64,000 bases of DNA, from contig JACTVC010000013.1 of the NCBI GenBank assembly GCA_018417955.1, positions 328,017-392,016 on the forward strand. The letters run 5' to 3'. This document shows positions 37,348-49,200 of the stretch, piece after piece. Positions within the stretch are counted from its first letter, which is position 1. Each line of letters opens with the position of its first letter. The translations under genes were made by a program, and so were the position numbers. The notes under the pieces were generated by a model, which saw only the letters and a program-made list of their open reading frames with translations, ran no database searches and was not told where the DNA came from. Source of the stretch: Laccaria trichodermophora. Lineage: Eukaryota > Basidiomycota > Agaricomycetes > Agaricales > Hydnangiaceae.

Positions 37348-38978
37348 ATGCCTGCGCTGGAGGAAAAGAAGCGTAAGGAAAAGGCAAGGAAGGAAAAGAG
37401 GAAGGCTTCACGACTCGCCTTGAAGACGACGACCGACCCAAAGACAGCTACTTCATCAACCACCAATGAAATCTCAAGTGACGACACATCCGACAATGAA
37501 GACCAGCTAGCCGAGAAAGAGAACAAACCACCCACAAAGAAACTGAAGACCTGTCCCAAGATAACAGCATACATCGAGATCATCACCGCCCTGTGCACTC
37601 TCAAAGAGAAGCCGACGCCATTATCTCGTGGACCATTCTTTTTCAACCTTGACACCACCCGCATTGAATTTCTGCAGTCACTCGCATCCTGTTGCACCGA
37701 GGGCCACTATGCGCCTACTATCACATCAATCAATCATCACCAACTTTTTTGGAAGCTACAGGTGCCCGCAAATGACAGGAAACGGCCGCTCTCGACAGAG
37801 GACGGGTTTCACGCACTCATCGACAAACTCGCAGACTTGAGCCAGAAGAAAAAGGACACAACAATCATCTTATCACTCCCTCCCCTCATGAGGGTTGCTG
37901 CAAATGTAAGTTGTTATCTCTTTCTCTACATGCATTTTCTGTTCATACTCGATGACAGCCAGCAGATGTTGTGGCTGGTAAAAGAGGTGTTGATCTCGAG
38001 CGGGAAGAATTCAAGGAAGGGCCTTTGGGATCAACAATCCGAGAGCAGCAGGTGAGTATTATGTTCTCACTGTCGTATTGCCAGCTGAAGGAAACTGTTA
38101 CAGCTTGCAGTTTGTGAGGGGACAACCGACATTCTTGACAAACTTCACATCAACTATCCTATCGGCACGGATACACGCTTCCCAGACAAGCGTGTCTATT
38201 CTTCGGGACCTGCTGGCTTATGGGAGTTGACGACATTGAGGTTGCAGGTGTGGGCAAGTCATATCGTGCACATATACCACGTTGTTCTTCAGTATCACGA
38301 ACTCACGTTCCTTTCTAGGCTAAGGGAACTGCAACCTTTGATGCACCTCCCAATAGTGTTCATTTTTCCGAATCTCAGAGGCTCCGCATCCCAACAAAGG
38401 CAAGAGAAGCTACCATGTTGCCAGTCGCTCCCCAAGCTCCCGCAGCTGTCCCTCATTTCGCACCCAACCAAGGGTTCTACCCTTTCAGCAGCTTTCCTCC
38501 TTACTTCCCACCCCCATATCCTTACCCTTTTTATCCACCCCCTGGTAACGAACCAAACACTGCCCCATATCCAATCCCTCCCATGCACAGCCATGTTTCT
38601 GGACCATACCCAAATGCCCCAGCCCCTCCTCTCACCGCTGGGCCCAACCTCAACCCGAACCCTTTGGGAACTCGACCTCACACTCCGGGTGTTGCATGCG
38701 ACATAGCCCCTGGATCCACACCGACTTCTCCACTCAAGATTGTGCTTCCACGACCTGTCTCCCTCGATGAATTCTGTGATCACTATGGGTTTGACAATGA
38801 GGATCGTGCACGTCTATCAAAACTCAAGGTGCAGCCTGGGGATAGATGTGTGGAGAAGCTGGACTGTGAGGATTGGCAAGGTCACGCCGTTTTCGCCAAG
38901 CTGTCTTGGGATGATTTCATCACCAAGCACAAGTTGTTTGTCACCAACGTGAGGGCAGGGAAATGGGATATGGTTTGA
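37348..38978 (+). CDS. Accessory protein gene of the Tc1 element, function unknown
   Basis: Exons 37348-37905, 37959-38051, 38104-38247 and 38319-38978 have GT/AG sites, all phase 0, and give 484 residues. Features: a Lys/Arg/Glu-rich N-terminus (EEKKRKEKARKEKRK), a Ser/Thr/Asp stretch, a segment TDTRFPDKRVYSSGPAGLWEL, a Pro/Tyr/Phe-rich stretch (FPPYFPPPYPYPFYPPP) and a C-terminal module (SLDEFCDHYGFDNEDRARLS, LDCEDWQGHAVFAKLSWDDF) ending AGKWDMV, which resembles the small helical C-terminal module of several Agaricomycete transposon-linked proteins. An upstream exon starting at the ATG 37209 would splice to 37328 but contains a TGA, so I start at the first ATG downstream. Its place inside a Tc1 element suggests a role in transposition or nuclear targeting, by inference only. 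Confidence 0.7.
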
Positions 38979-39098
38979 GCATGGTTCGTGAGTTGTTATA
39001 GCTACTTTCTTGATCAATGGACTCCCATTCTGTGGACTCTTGTTCTGCTTGTACCATTACATTGTGTTCTGTACCATACGTTCTGTGAACAATGACAA

Positions 39099-40220
39099 TC
39101 ATGCGTTCCACATGTACCCAGCATGCCTAAACCAATTATCTGCCATTCCTGCAGTAACACACCCACATGCTTCCATCAATGCCATCTCAGGGTTGTCATT
39201 TGCTTGAATTTCAAGGCCATGTTGCCGAAGATAGGCTTTTACTGTATAAAATTAGAGCTGAATAGTCCAAAATAGCCCATGAACATACAAGTACTGAAGG
39301 ATTCCTCAATGGGATTGAGGTCTGGTGAATATGGAGGAAGGTAGATTAGGAGACACCCTTTATGTATTCTGTGAATGAGGAAAGAACATTTCAGGGAAGC
39401 CTCGCACCTGCAGCATTGACAAGATCGACCAACTTGGCGTTATGATGGATTCGGCAGTTGTCCATTACCATGACACTCTGTTCTCCAGGCCAGGGATTCA
39501 TTCCAGGAAGCTATTTGAATGTCAGTACCTGAAAAAAGGTAAAGGATTTCCACGCACCACCTGCTCAACAATGTAATCGCGAAATTGCTCACTGTCAAAT
39601 GATCCCAGGACAGTCTGTATCACATCATAGCCGCTGATGGTAAGTGCCGCAACCGTTGAGTACCTATCACCACAGATGAAGTTGTCAATGAAATTGGCAC
39701 GTTGTCCAGAAGGTGTGCGTCCATAGCGATGTGCAGTGTCATGGTCATTCTTGCTGAATTTATCAATAAAAACCAGCTCTATGCCCTGTCCACCTGTACA
39801 ATCTTGGATCACAGCCATATATTCAGCTCTCGTTTCCTTGTCACGTTCCTTCGCGATCTTGTGAAGAAGTTTTCGTGTAAGACCCACCGCTTCAAGGTTC
39901 TTGTGGAGCACGCTGCGTGAGATGACAATGTCATGGTGAATCGTGAGCCACCAGATGAGTTCGTTGAGATACACATCTGCTTCATTGTGGTAAACCTCCT
40001 TGATAGCCGTCATGACAGCACGAATGATGATCTTCGGCCTTCCAAGCAATGGAGAGGGTGGCCGGTTGACAGAGCTAAATTCATCAAAGATGCTGCGCCA
40101 CCGGAACATGCTAGCCCGAGAGATATAGAGACTTTCAGAGATGAATTCAAGGTCGTGTCCAAGTTCCCAGAGCTGAAGAGCGCATTCTTTGAGATCCCTA
40201 CTGATTTTACGATTGCCCAT
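39099..40220 (-). CDS. Tc1-type DD34E transposase
   Basis: Exons 39561-40220, 39408-39510, 39295-39357 and 39099-39241 give an uninterrupted 322 residues from the ATG of MGNRKISRDLKECALQL, close to the 320-340 usual for the family. The N-terminal third is a paired helix-turn-helix DNA-binding region. Catalytic residues are visible: first Asp in LVFIDKFSKND, second in SVMVMDNCRIHH, Glu in PPYSPDLNPIEESF, with 34 residues between the second Asp and the Glu. The insertion-mechanism prediction (TA target) agrees with the TA duplications flanking the element. It would act in the nucleus on the CAGCGCTTCC ends. Introns 2 and 3 are short; the first uses donor GTGGTG, weaker than usual. Confidence 0.85.
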
Positions 40221-40567
40221 AATGTAGGTGAGGTGATGAAACAAAGCGACAAAGCTCAAATCTATACAAATTCTATATAAGGCAACCATGAAAAAAAAAC
40301 ATGGAATCTCATTACTAAGTGGAAGCGCTGTAATGAAAATCGCAATGATATGCCTTTGGAAAGATATGAAATTGGTAATGATAAACACAGGCTATCTTAT
40401 GAGTGAGGTCTAAGGCCTTGCCTCCATTTAATGAAAAAAGCACAGGCTTTATGATAATGAAAAGGCATGGTAACAGGAATGATTCCCTATCATAAAGAGT
40501 GTGGATGGATACACAGGGAGTCATAGGCAGTTACCTTGTTTTTATGATAAAAGTGCTGCCCACCAGT

Positions 40568-40738
40568 CGTCTCTTGAATGTGACCTCTCTGCCAACTCTC
40601 TGCTTCACGTTCTGCCATTTTCAGCAGCAGTGACATCTTTTGGAACCAGCCATCACCACATGACACCAGAACTACCATATTTCCGACATATCGTAATATA
40701 AACCTGGTATGGTTGAGTGGAACACTGCCCTGTCTCAT
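40568..40738 (-). pseudogene. Coding fragment next to the right end of L3
   Basis: A minus-strand frame with KMAEREAESWQRGHIQE runs into the end of L3. It may be the upstream part of the fragment at 22608-22782. No domain is recognised, and the frame upstream is disturbed. Confidence 0.25.
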
Positions 40739-40782
40739 TCCCTTCCATCACAATGAGCTCACAGGATTGAATCATCAATGAA

Positions 40783-41467
40783 CTCCATCCAATCGAGGCG
40801 TCCCTTCCCACCTTGTCCAAGCTGGGAACAACCGTTCCTACTGATGTCATTGCCACAGCCGTCGCTTCGACTTGGTTTTCATCTTGCTTTCATCTTTCGC
40901 CAAGTTTGCAGAAACGGGTGACGTAGAAGGCATAACCAGCCTTCTCATAGAATCAGACTTCTCCTCAAGTCTTCTACCAGAGTCTGCCAACACCACCACC
41001 ACAGCATCATTATCATCATCCATATCTCTCTACTGGAGAGACATCCTCACCCTCACCTGGGATCTACAAACATTTGAAGGAACAGCCATGATCAAAGCTT
41101 TTCTCATGGACCGATTTGCTGATGCACAGATTCAGAACGTTAAGCTCAGTGATGACATCAAGCCTCAATTCCAGCAACCTCATCCTGAACTCGCGTGGAT
41201 CCAGCTTCTGTTCACGTTCAACACAAAGATAGGTTCCTGTACAGGAATTGCAAGGCTTGTGCCTATCAAAATTGGAGATCAGGTTGAGTGAAAGGGACAA
41301 TCCATCTTCACCACCCTCGACAGCCTGAAAGGGTTCCCAGAAAAGATTGGAACATTGCGTAATCCAGAGCCGAACTATGGTAAATGGGAGGAGGCCCACC
41401 AAAAGGAAATCACTTTCGAAGGTGGGGACACCAACAGATGGTTGCTGACTGGGACCAGCCTCTGACT
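40783..41467 (+). pseudogene. N-terminal fragment of a flavin-containing monooxygenase-like protein
   Basis: The translation PTLSKLGTTVPTDVIA, FAKFAETGDVEGITSLL, YWRDILTLTWDLQTFEG, LAWIQLLFTFNTKIG, GIARLVPIKIG, GFPEKIGTLRNPEPNYGKWE matches the NTF2-like N-terminal region that precedes the FAD-binding domain in many basidiomycete flavin monooxygenases. Two defects: an 11 bp tandem copy (TTTCATCTTGC near 40880) shifts the frame, and TGA at 41289-41291 stands where Trp is expected. The Rossmann GxGxxG motif that should follow is absent, so only the front of the gene is left. The 3' end of a gene of the same family lies at 63414-64000. Confidence 0.65.
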
Positions 41468-41589
41468 CCTTTTGTGTTGAAGGGACTGGTTGTTTTGCAT
41501 TGACGACACCACTTGACTTTGTGAAATCAAAGCTATTCGAAGCTTTGGTAGTGTCCCAGGGCATTCAGTAGATACGCTACGGAACCATA

Positions 41590-42020
41590 ACAATAGAAAT
41601 TGACAATTGTCCCAATAAGTCATAGGGCTACCCCAATGGGCCCAATTACAAAAGACATTATGATACTATACATTGGCCCAACAACATGACAATATGTATA
41701 TTTAATTGTTGGGCCCAACGATGGTGCCACAGTCCAAGCTAAGGGTTTATAGATTGGCCACATGGCTTAAATGGGGGTAATTTTGGCCGTTGATATATGA
41801 CGGTATTAAGGTACCATTGATAGTTGGGCCCAATGAAGGGAAATCATTAAGGGAGATGGTTGGGCCCAATGGCCCAATTATTAAGCTACAGTTGATGGTT
41901 GGGCCTAATGTAAGGTATTTGTTAAGGGAACAGGTTGGGCCCAATGGTAAAATTTCAATGCTATGGCTTGTAAGTTGGGCCCATGCCATGATATAAGCTA
42001 TAGTTCATAGGTTAGCCCAA
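41590..42020. repeat. GGGCCCAA-rich repeat tract
   Basis: Many copies of TTGGGCCCAA or CCCAATGGGCCCAATTA and variants on an AT-rich background. The core is self-complementary. No gene. Confidence 0.7.
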
Positions 42021-42029
42021 TGATTATTT

Positions 42030-43140
42030 GAATTTTTCAGGTGTGGGCTTTGGTCTGGTAAACCCGCGGGTCTGCTCCTGTTCCATTGGACCCACGGCCA
42101 CACAATTGTGCAATTACACCCGCAGGTTGGCTATTATGCAGTTACCCCCACAGGGTAGCTCATGTTCCGTTACCCCTGTGGGTCGCCACGTGGGCCAGAT
42201 CATGTTCTGTTACCCCTGCGGATCAACAATTGATCCATTACACCCTTGGGCTGGCTGTTGTTCATTACCCCCATGGGGCAGCTCTTGTTCCGTTAGCCCT
42301 GTGGGTCGCCACACAGGCCAGATTATGTTCCGTTACCCCATGGGTCAACAATAGGTCCATTACACCCACAGTATCTTATTCCGTTACACCCACGATGTCC
42401 AGCTCTTGTTCCCTTAGACCTGCAGAACCTTCTTCTGTTTGGCCCGCAGGTTTCCAATTACAGCCATGGACCATTTGTGGCTCCCCTGCGGGTCTCCGAT
42501 TACACCCACGGATTACCTGCTGCTCTGTTACACCTGTTGCCACCCACGGACCAGCAATAGTGCCATTACATCCATGGATGAGCTCTTGTTCCATTACACC
42601 CGTGGGCTGCGCTCTCATCCGCGGACCTGCTCTTGTTCTGTTACCCCTGTGGACCAACAATTCTTTTATCCGTGGACCGATGGATTACCTACTGCTCTGT
42701 TACATCTGCAGACACCCATGGACCACCTGCTGGTCCTTAAACAATAGGCCCTCTTCCATCAGCCCCACACCCATGGGCCACGTTTGCAGCTGGCCTGCAA
42801 AATGGACCAACAATTGTGCCTTTACATTCACAGACCATTATTCCATTACACCTGTGGACCAGCAATTGTGCCATTACATCCACAAACGAGCACTTGTTCC
42901 ATTACACCTGTGGGCTGCGCTCTCATCCATGGACCTGCTCTTGTTCTGTTACCCCTGTGGACCAGCAAGTCTCTTATCTGTGGACCGACGGATTACCTAC
43001 CACTCCGTTTCTGCGGACACCCATTGTTGCTGTTGGACCCATGGGCCAATGGGTCTTCTGTGACACCCATGGGCCACACCATTTGTTAAGCCCATTGGTC
43101 CGTTACATCCGTGGGCCACCAGCTAGAGCTCCACAGATGT
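42030..43140. repeat. Minisatellite of GTTACCCCTGTGGGTC-type units
   Basis: Units of roughly 40-50 bp built on GTTCCRTTACACCCGTGGGC and CCAGCAATTGTGCCATTACA. A block of about 300 bp is duplicated (42545-42790 with 42840-43040). A plus-strand frame stays open from 42086 to 43063, and two other frames are open for long parts, as expected of a repeat whose unit lacks stops. Not called as a gene. Confidence 0.65.
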
Positions 43141-45745
43141 GAACATCTGGATTTGTATTTAACATGCTGAATGTCATTGCCCTGAAAATGCGGCTGAAAA
43201 AATGTCCAGATTGTGATTAACTTGGTGAATGTCACTGATCCGAAAATGCGGCCGAAAAAACATCCGGATTTGTATTAGTGCAACAATGTCCGAAGTTTTG
43301 GATGTAATTTTTACATGGACCAGACAACCCCCCGTGGAATGCTCTGAAGTCCGAAATTTTTTAAGTTACTTCCATCTGGATATAATAATCCCCATAGACA
43401 ATACTTTCCATTCCTCCACTGATTCCTACCGGATTCCGGCTGGAATCCTAGAATTCCGGCTGGAATCCTGGAATTCCGTGGATTCCGGCCAGAATTGACA
43501 GGAATCCGACTGGAATAGACAGAAATTTCAGTACAAATCTATACTTCTCGATTCCCCCTACAATTCCACTTTAGCTAGATGTCATATGACTTAATCTGCA
43601 CTTATCAAGACCTCCTGAATTACTTGTGTAATGCAGTCAGTCAATCTATTATTCTATTCTATGCTGATAACTTAAACTTAGGAATTGCTTATGATATTCA
43701 AATTTGAACATAAATAATTCAGGTGTATTCACTAGAACTACATGACATTATTCTACTACAAAATTATCTTACTACATAGAGTGTTAAAGGGAGGGGGGAG
43801 GGATGGAGGGGAGGGGTGAAGGAGAGAGGGGTGATGGGAGAGGGAGTGATGGGGAGAGGTGGTGGGGAGTGATGGAGAGGGGAGGGAGTGGTGGAGGAGG
43901 GAGGGAGTGATGGAGGGGAGGGAGTGATGGAGGGGAGGGAGTGATGGAGGGGAGGGAGTGAGGGAGAGAGGGGGGAGGGAGGGAAAGAGGGGGGGGAATG
44001 GAGAGAGAGGGGGCATGGAGGGAGGGAAGAGGGACAGAGGGAGGGAAGAAGGATGGGGGGAGGGAAGGAGGGAGGGAGGGAAGAGAGGGAGGGTGGATGG
44101 AGTGGTGGGGACTGATGGAGGGGGGACGTCGTCGTCGTCGTCCGTTGACGTGGGCGTTGTCTGCTAACGTCGTCGTCGTCCGCTTATGTGGTCGTTTTCC
44201 GCTGACGTGGGCGTCGTCGTCCGCTGACGTCGCCGTCGTTATCTGTTGACAGGGGCGTCGTCTGTTGATGTGGTGGCGGTCCATTGACGTGGTGGTGCGT
44301 GGGTCGTCTGTTCGCGTGGCCCTCCGTTGACGTGGTGGGGCGCTGACGTGCTGTCCGTCCCTCGTTGTGGGTGTGGTCGTCGTTGCGTTGCGTTGTCGTT
44401 GTCGCGTCGCCATCGTGTGGTGTTGTGGTTGTTGCGTTGGTCGCCGTCGTGTCGCGTCGTTGGGTCACGTTGTCGTTGGGTTGTCGTTGGGTCGCGTTTT
44501 GGTGAGTGTTAGCGGGGTGGGTTGGGATGGAGGAGGGGGGGGGACTCACCTTTGAATGACGACGAACAACGTCGTCGTCGTCGTTCGTCGTTTGGATGCC
44601 ATGTCGCTATCAGCGACGTGGCATCGGTGACGTGGCGTTCCCGTGTTTGGTGGTTGTGGTTGCCGGTTGACGAGCGTTGTGGGTGGTGGTGATGGTGGTG
44701 ACGTGGCGATGGGTGGGCGTCATCGACGATGGTGGTGGTTGAGATGAGAGAGTGGGTTGTTTGTTTCTGATGCCCAAATCAAGCGTCGGGAAATTCCGTT
44801 CCGTCTCATTCCGTGGCTATTCCTTCCGGTTGATCACCGGAATTTGAATTCCATTCAAAATTCTGCAGAATTGTTTCATCAATTTGGCAGGGCCCTCTGC
44901 CAAATTTGATTCCTCTGGAATTCCAGGAATTCCGCGGATTCCGCCGGATTCCGGCAGGAATCAGTGGAGGACAATAAAGACCTCCCCATAGACTGCACCA
45001 ATGTCCGAATTTTTGGATGTGTTTTTGACAGGGGCCAGACAACCCCCATGGAATGCTCCAATGTCTGAAATTTATACTTCAAGTACCTGAAAATGCAGTC
45101 ACAAAAACATCCAGATTTGTATTTAACATGCTGAATGTCATTACCCCGAAAATGTGGCTGAAAAAATGTCTGGAGTTGTAGTTGACTTGGTCAATGTCAC
45201 TGCTCCGAAAATGCAGCCGAAAAAACCTCCGGATTTGTATTTAACATGCTGAATGTCATTAAACCGAAAATGCGGCCGAAAAAATGTCCAGATTTGTGAT
45301 TAACTTGGTGAACATCACTGATCCGAAAATGTGGCTGAAAAAACATCCGGATTTGTATTAGTGCACCAATGTCCGAAGTTTTGGATGTAATTTTTACATG
45401 GACCAGACAACCCCCCGTGGAATGCTCTGAAGTCCGAAATGTTTTAAGTTACTTCCATCCAGATATAATGATCCCCATAGACTGCACCAATGTCTGAAAT
45501 TTAGTACTTCAAGTACCCGAAAATGCAGCCAAAAAAACATCCGGATCTGTATTTAACATGCTAAATGACATTGCCCCAAAAATACGGCCAAAAAAATGTC
45601 CGGATTTGTGATTAACTTGGTGAACGTCACTGATCTGAAAATGCGGCTGAAAAAACATCCGGATTTGTATTAGTGCAACAATGGCCAAAATTTCGGATGT
45701 AATTTTGACATGGACCAGACAACCCCCCACAGGATACATTGATGT
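43141..45745. repeat. Satellite-like repeat (ATGCGGCCGAAAAAACATCC units), split by E7
   Basis: 43141-43399 and 44983-45745 share direct repeats of CGAAAATGCGGCCGAAAAAA, GGATTTGTATTAGTGCA and ACATGGACCAGACAACCCCC. The longer units recur at about 330 bp. E7 interrupts the array. No coding potential is supported. Confidence 0.65.
43400..44982. mobile_element. E7: KDZ-family element
   Basis: Flanked by TCCCCATAGAC at 43389-43399 and 44983-44993. Ends TTTCCATTCCTCCACTGATT and its near complement. Arrays of GGAATTCCGG and GGATTCCGG units. AT-rich part 43540-43780, purine tract 43788-44125, GTCGTC/GACGTGG-rich decayed region 44125-44750 with two strong hairpins (44553-44625). It lacks the tRNA-like sequence. 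Confidence 0.8.
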
Positions 45746-46277
45746 CTGAAATTCAAGACTACAAAACTTTGTAGTGTCTGCTTTTTAGACTACACAATTT
45801 TGTAATGACCAGTTGAACTCAGGCAGAACCCTCTCAATTCTTAACCGATTTGGATGTTCTTGGGCTCGTTTTGACAGGTAAACCCGTGGGGTTGTGGGTA
45901 CAGGTACTCTACAGGTCATGTATGGGCCACTTGTCCGATATTTATAGGCTTTTTAGTGTCCTTGATCATGAATGAGTATATGGGTTCATGGGTCTATGGT
46001 TGAAGGAGTGAGAAGGGTGGACATTTGCCATTTCTGTATCATTGCTTTATTATGAATAAGTACATAGATTCAGGGTGCTATAGTTGAAGGAGTGATAATG
46101 GTGGGCATTTTGCTATTGCTTTCACCACCCCTGGAAACTCCCCAGCACCCACAAAAACGCCCTAATGCCCACGAAAACCGCACCCTGCCCACAAAAACCA
46201 CACCCCACCCACAAAAACCACACCCCGCCCACGAAAACGCCCCAGCGCCCACAGAACAACACCCAGTGCCCACACAT
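45746..46277. repeat. Spacer with CCCACAAAAACC minisatellite
   Basis: 46117-46268 consists of imperfect 16-17 bp units around CGCCCACAAAAACCACACC. The rest (45746-46116) shows no gene. Confidence 0.5.
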
Positions 46278-49200
46278 CACTAGTCCCTACCACTTCTTAT
46301 CATAAAACACTGGCAACTGCCAGCACAACGATTTGTTAATTGCCAGGGTTTTTTATGAAATGAGATAACATGGCAGACCTTATGAAATGTATCTCATTTC
46401 TTTTAAGGTATTGTTTCATTTCTATTTCATTCCTGTTTCATATCTATTTCATTTCTGTTTCATATCTATTTCATTCCTGCTTAGCAATATTTTTCATTCC
46501 TGCCTGGGCTATTTTTCTTTTCATTTCTGTTTCATATCTATTTCATTCCTGCCTAGCACTATTTTTCATTCCTGCCTGGGCTATTTTTCTTTTCATTTCT
46601 GTTTCATATCTATTTCATTCCTGCCTAGCACTATTTTTCATTCCTGCCTGGGCTATTTTTCATTTGATTTCTGTTTCATATCCATTTGATTTCTGTTTCA
46701 TATCTATTTCATTCCTGCTTAGCACTATTTTTCATTCCTGCCTGGGCTATTTTTCATTTCATTTCTGTTTCATATCCATATCATTTCTGTTTCATATCTA
46801 TTTCATTCCTGCTTAGCACTATTTTTCATTCCTGCCTGGGCTATTTTTCATTTCATACCTGTTTCATATCTATTTCATTCCTGCCTAGCACTATTTTTCA
46901 TTCCTACCTCGTCTATTTTTCATTTCATTCCTGTTTCATATCTCTTTCATTCCTGCCTGGGCTATTTTTCATTTCATTTCTGTTTCATATCTATTTCATT
47001 CCTGCCTGGGCTATTTTTCATTGCTTTCCCAGGGTGATATTTTTGGTATTTCATTGCTGCCTAGGGCTATTTTTTTTCTTTGCCTAGGGTAATAACAGGG
47101 TAGGAATTGTCAGGGTCTTTTGCATTGTTGGAGGGTGATCACATGACCAATTACCAAAAATGATCAAAAATGAAATTTGTAGCCCTACACTATAGCTTCC
47201 TGAATCTGTTTGAATTAGATTCTGAAGTGCTCCCATTGTGGAAATATGAGGTAAAGGAATTTCAGAAGTGTCACATTTCTTTTTTGTTTTTTTTGTGTTT
47301 TTCACCATGAAAACAAAACCAAACAGCATACTTTCAGTTTATTAAGAAAGCTCAAAGAAAGGGCTACAATTATTGTATTGTGGGGAAAATGACCAAAAAA
47401 GGAAGGTGCATGCCCTAGAAAAGGAATTAGACTATGAGAGTTAGATATAGACTATCAAGTTTACTGATAGACTACAAAGAGTTAGACTCATCTGTTATAC
47501 CTAAGCTATTATAAACATTATTTATATGATTTATAGATGGTATATTTTTTACATTGATACACTATAAAAGACTACAAAAGTCAGACTTAGACTACAAAGT
47601 TTGCTGATAAATTTTAAAAGACTACAAAAGTCAAACCCAGACTACAAAGTTTACCAATACAGTCATCCACCTGCTAATGATACACCAAAAATAAGAAATT
47701 AGCCTCAACAAATTTGAGCACAACCTTTCACTACAAAAACTACATGAAAATCTCAGATAAACACCCATCTATGACTGTACCAAATTTCAGAATGTTTGAC
47801 CAGCATTTCATAGAGAAAAAGTAGGATTATAGGTGTATCATGGAAGGGTGTGACTGTATTTCGGCTATTTCGGAAAAACAGTCCATTTTGAATGCTCCAC
47901 AGCTTTGTCAATGCTGCCTCAATTGCATCCAAATTTTGTACAGTGGTAGATATGAGCATGTACTATGTGCTACAACTTGTTTCGCAGAAATTGGTATAGT
48001 ATTGAGTGAGGTATAGGCTAGTCAAAAGTGTATCAAACAGGGGTGGTGTATCCTTAGGGGGTGGATGACTGTACACTACAAAAGTCTACAAAAGTCCATA
48101 CGCTACCAAGCTTACTGATATATAGCCTACAAAAATATCAGACTTGGACTACAAAGTTTACTAAGACACTACAAAAGACTACATAGTACAAAAGTCAGAC
48201 TTAGACTACACATTTTATTGATACACTACAAAAGACTCCAAAAGCTTGGACTTAAATTACAAAGTTAGGGTTAGGGTCAAAATTGAGACTAGAAAAGTTT
48301 GTAGTGTGCACTTTTTCATTAGAAAATTTTCTAGTGTCTACTTTTTGAGACCACAAAAGTTTGTAGTGTCTGCTTTTTAAGACTACAAGTTGCCATGTAG
48401 TTTGTGGTGTCCTTGATCCTGTCTAGATTATAGGGATGAGGTTGAAGGATTAACATTCATTTAAAAAGTTTGTAGTTGACATGTAGTTTGTAATGTCCTT
48501 GACATTATGGATTGACCTATTGCCATTGCTGCAGCATTGGTTTTTTGCATTATGCACAAGTTGTCTTTTACATTAGGATCAAAGAGCTGTATCAAAGTTG
48601 ACTATGTTTGGGACAGGCCAGTAGCTATGAATGTGAAAGCAGACAGTGTGAAAGCCAACTTGGTCATGATGTCAAGAACTGGTGATGTCATGTCAATCTT
48701 TCAGCCATATTCCCACATGAACTTATAATTATGTTTTTAGATAGGACAGTAGGTATCAAGGCTTAGAATGGACTTTCCTAATGTGAAAGACAACTTGTGC
48801 ATGATAATGCTGCAGCACTGGCAATATGATGGCAATCCTTCAACCTCATCCCCATAACCTACATAGGGCCAAGGACACCATAAACTACATGTCAACCACA
48901 AACATTTGTAAATGAAAATGCAACACTGCAAACTCTTCTGATATTCTTTAGTGGTCAAAAAAAGTGGACACTACAAACTTTTTTCTAATGAAAAAGCAGA
49001 TGCTACAAACTTTTCTAGTCTGAAAAAGTGGACAGGACAAACTCTTCTAATGGCTCTCATACTATCTTTTGCATAGAATTCCTCAAACTAAATGGAATAC
49101 ATAGGGTCCCTGCAGTGGATCTGTATATTCCCTAGCCATTTTCCTATCAAATATGTGCCATGTATGGGATGGATGGCCATAGAGCTAGGTTGACTTTGGA

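Larger units (their letters stand above)
37081..40330. mobile_element. Apparently intact Tc1-type transposon with two convergent genes
   Basis: Inverted ends CAGCGCTTCCACTTAGTAAT are identical for at least 28 bp and similar for about 50 bp. TA duplications flank it (37079-37080, 40331-40332). The left arm of L3 keeps the unoccupied site (27463-27478), so the insertion boundaries are certain. It carries a transposase (39099-40220, minus) and an accessory gene (37348-38978, plus), facing each other with about 120 bp between stops. No stop codons interrupt either spliced frame. It is probably the youngest insertion in the window. Confidence 0.9.
22783..40567. mobile_element. L3: giant foldback element holding many nested insertions
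   Basis: Left end ACTGGTGGGCAG at 22783 (continued at 27246 after L2) and right end at 40567 are inverse complements. The first 240 bp (27246-27480) matches 40333-40555 inverted; further arm sequence matches 36853-37078 and 31804-32289. The arms contain repeated units of CAATATCATTGGAAATTTCA and the block shared by L1, L2 and L4 (28185-28490, 31910-32225). The centre (28500-30050) is rich in TTTGTAGTCT and TGTAGTGTNNGCTTTTT units. Insertions: L2, E6, an LTR remnant with E5 and E4, and a Tc1 element. No clean target duplication. No gene of its own is seen. Confidence 0.7.

Noticed and set aside
42376..42660. Minus-strand frame in the satellite tract
   Set aside because: Shadow of the repeat unit; no domain.
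46370..47087. Hydrophobic frames (FHSCLGYFSFHFCFISISF-type) in the L4 arms
   Set aside because: They translate the CATTTCTGTTTCATATC minisatellite and appear again, inverted, in the other arm.
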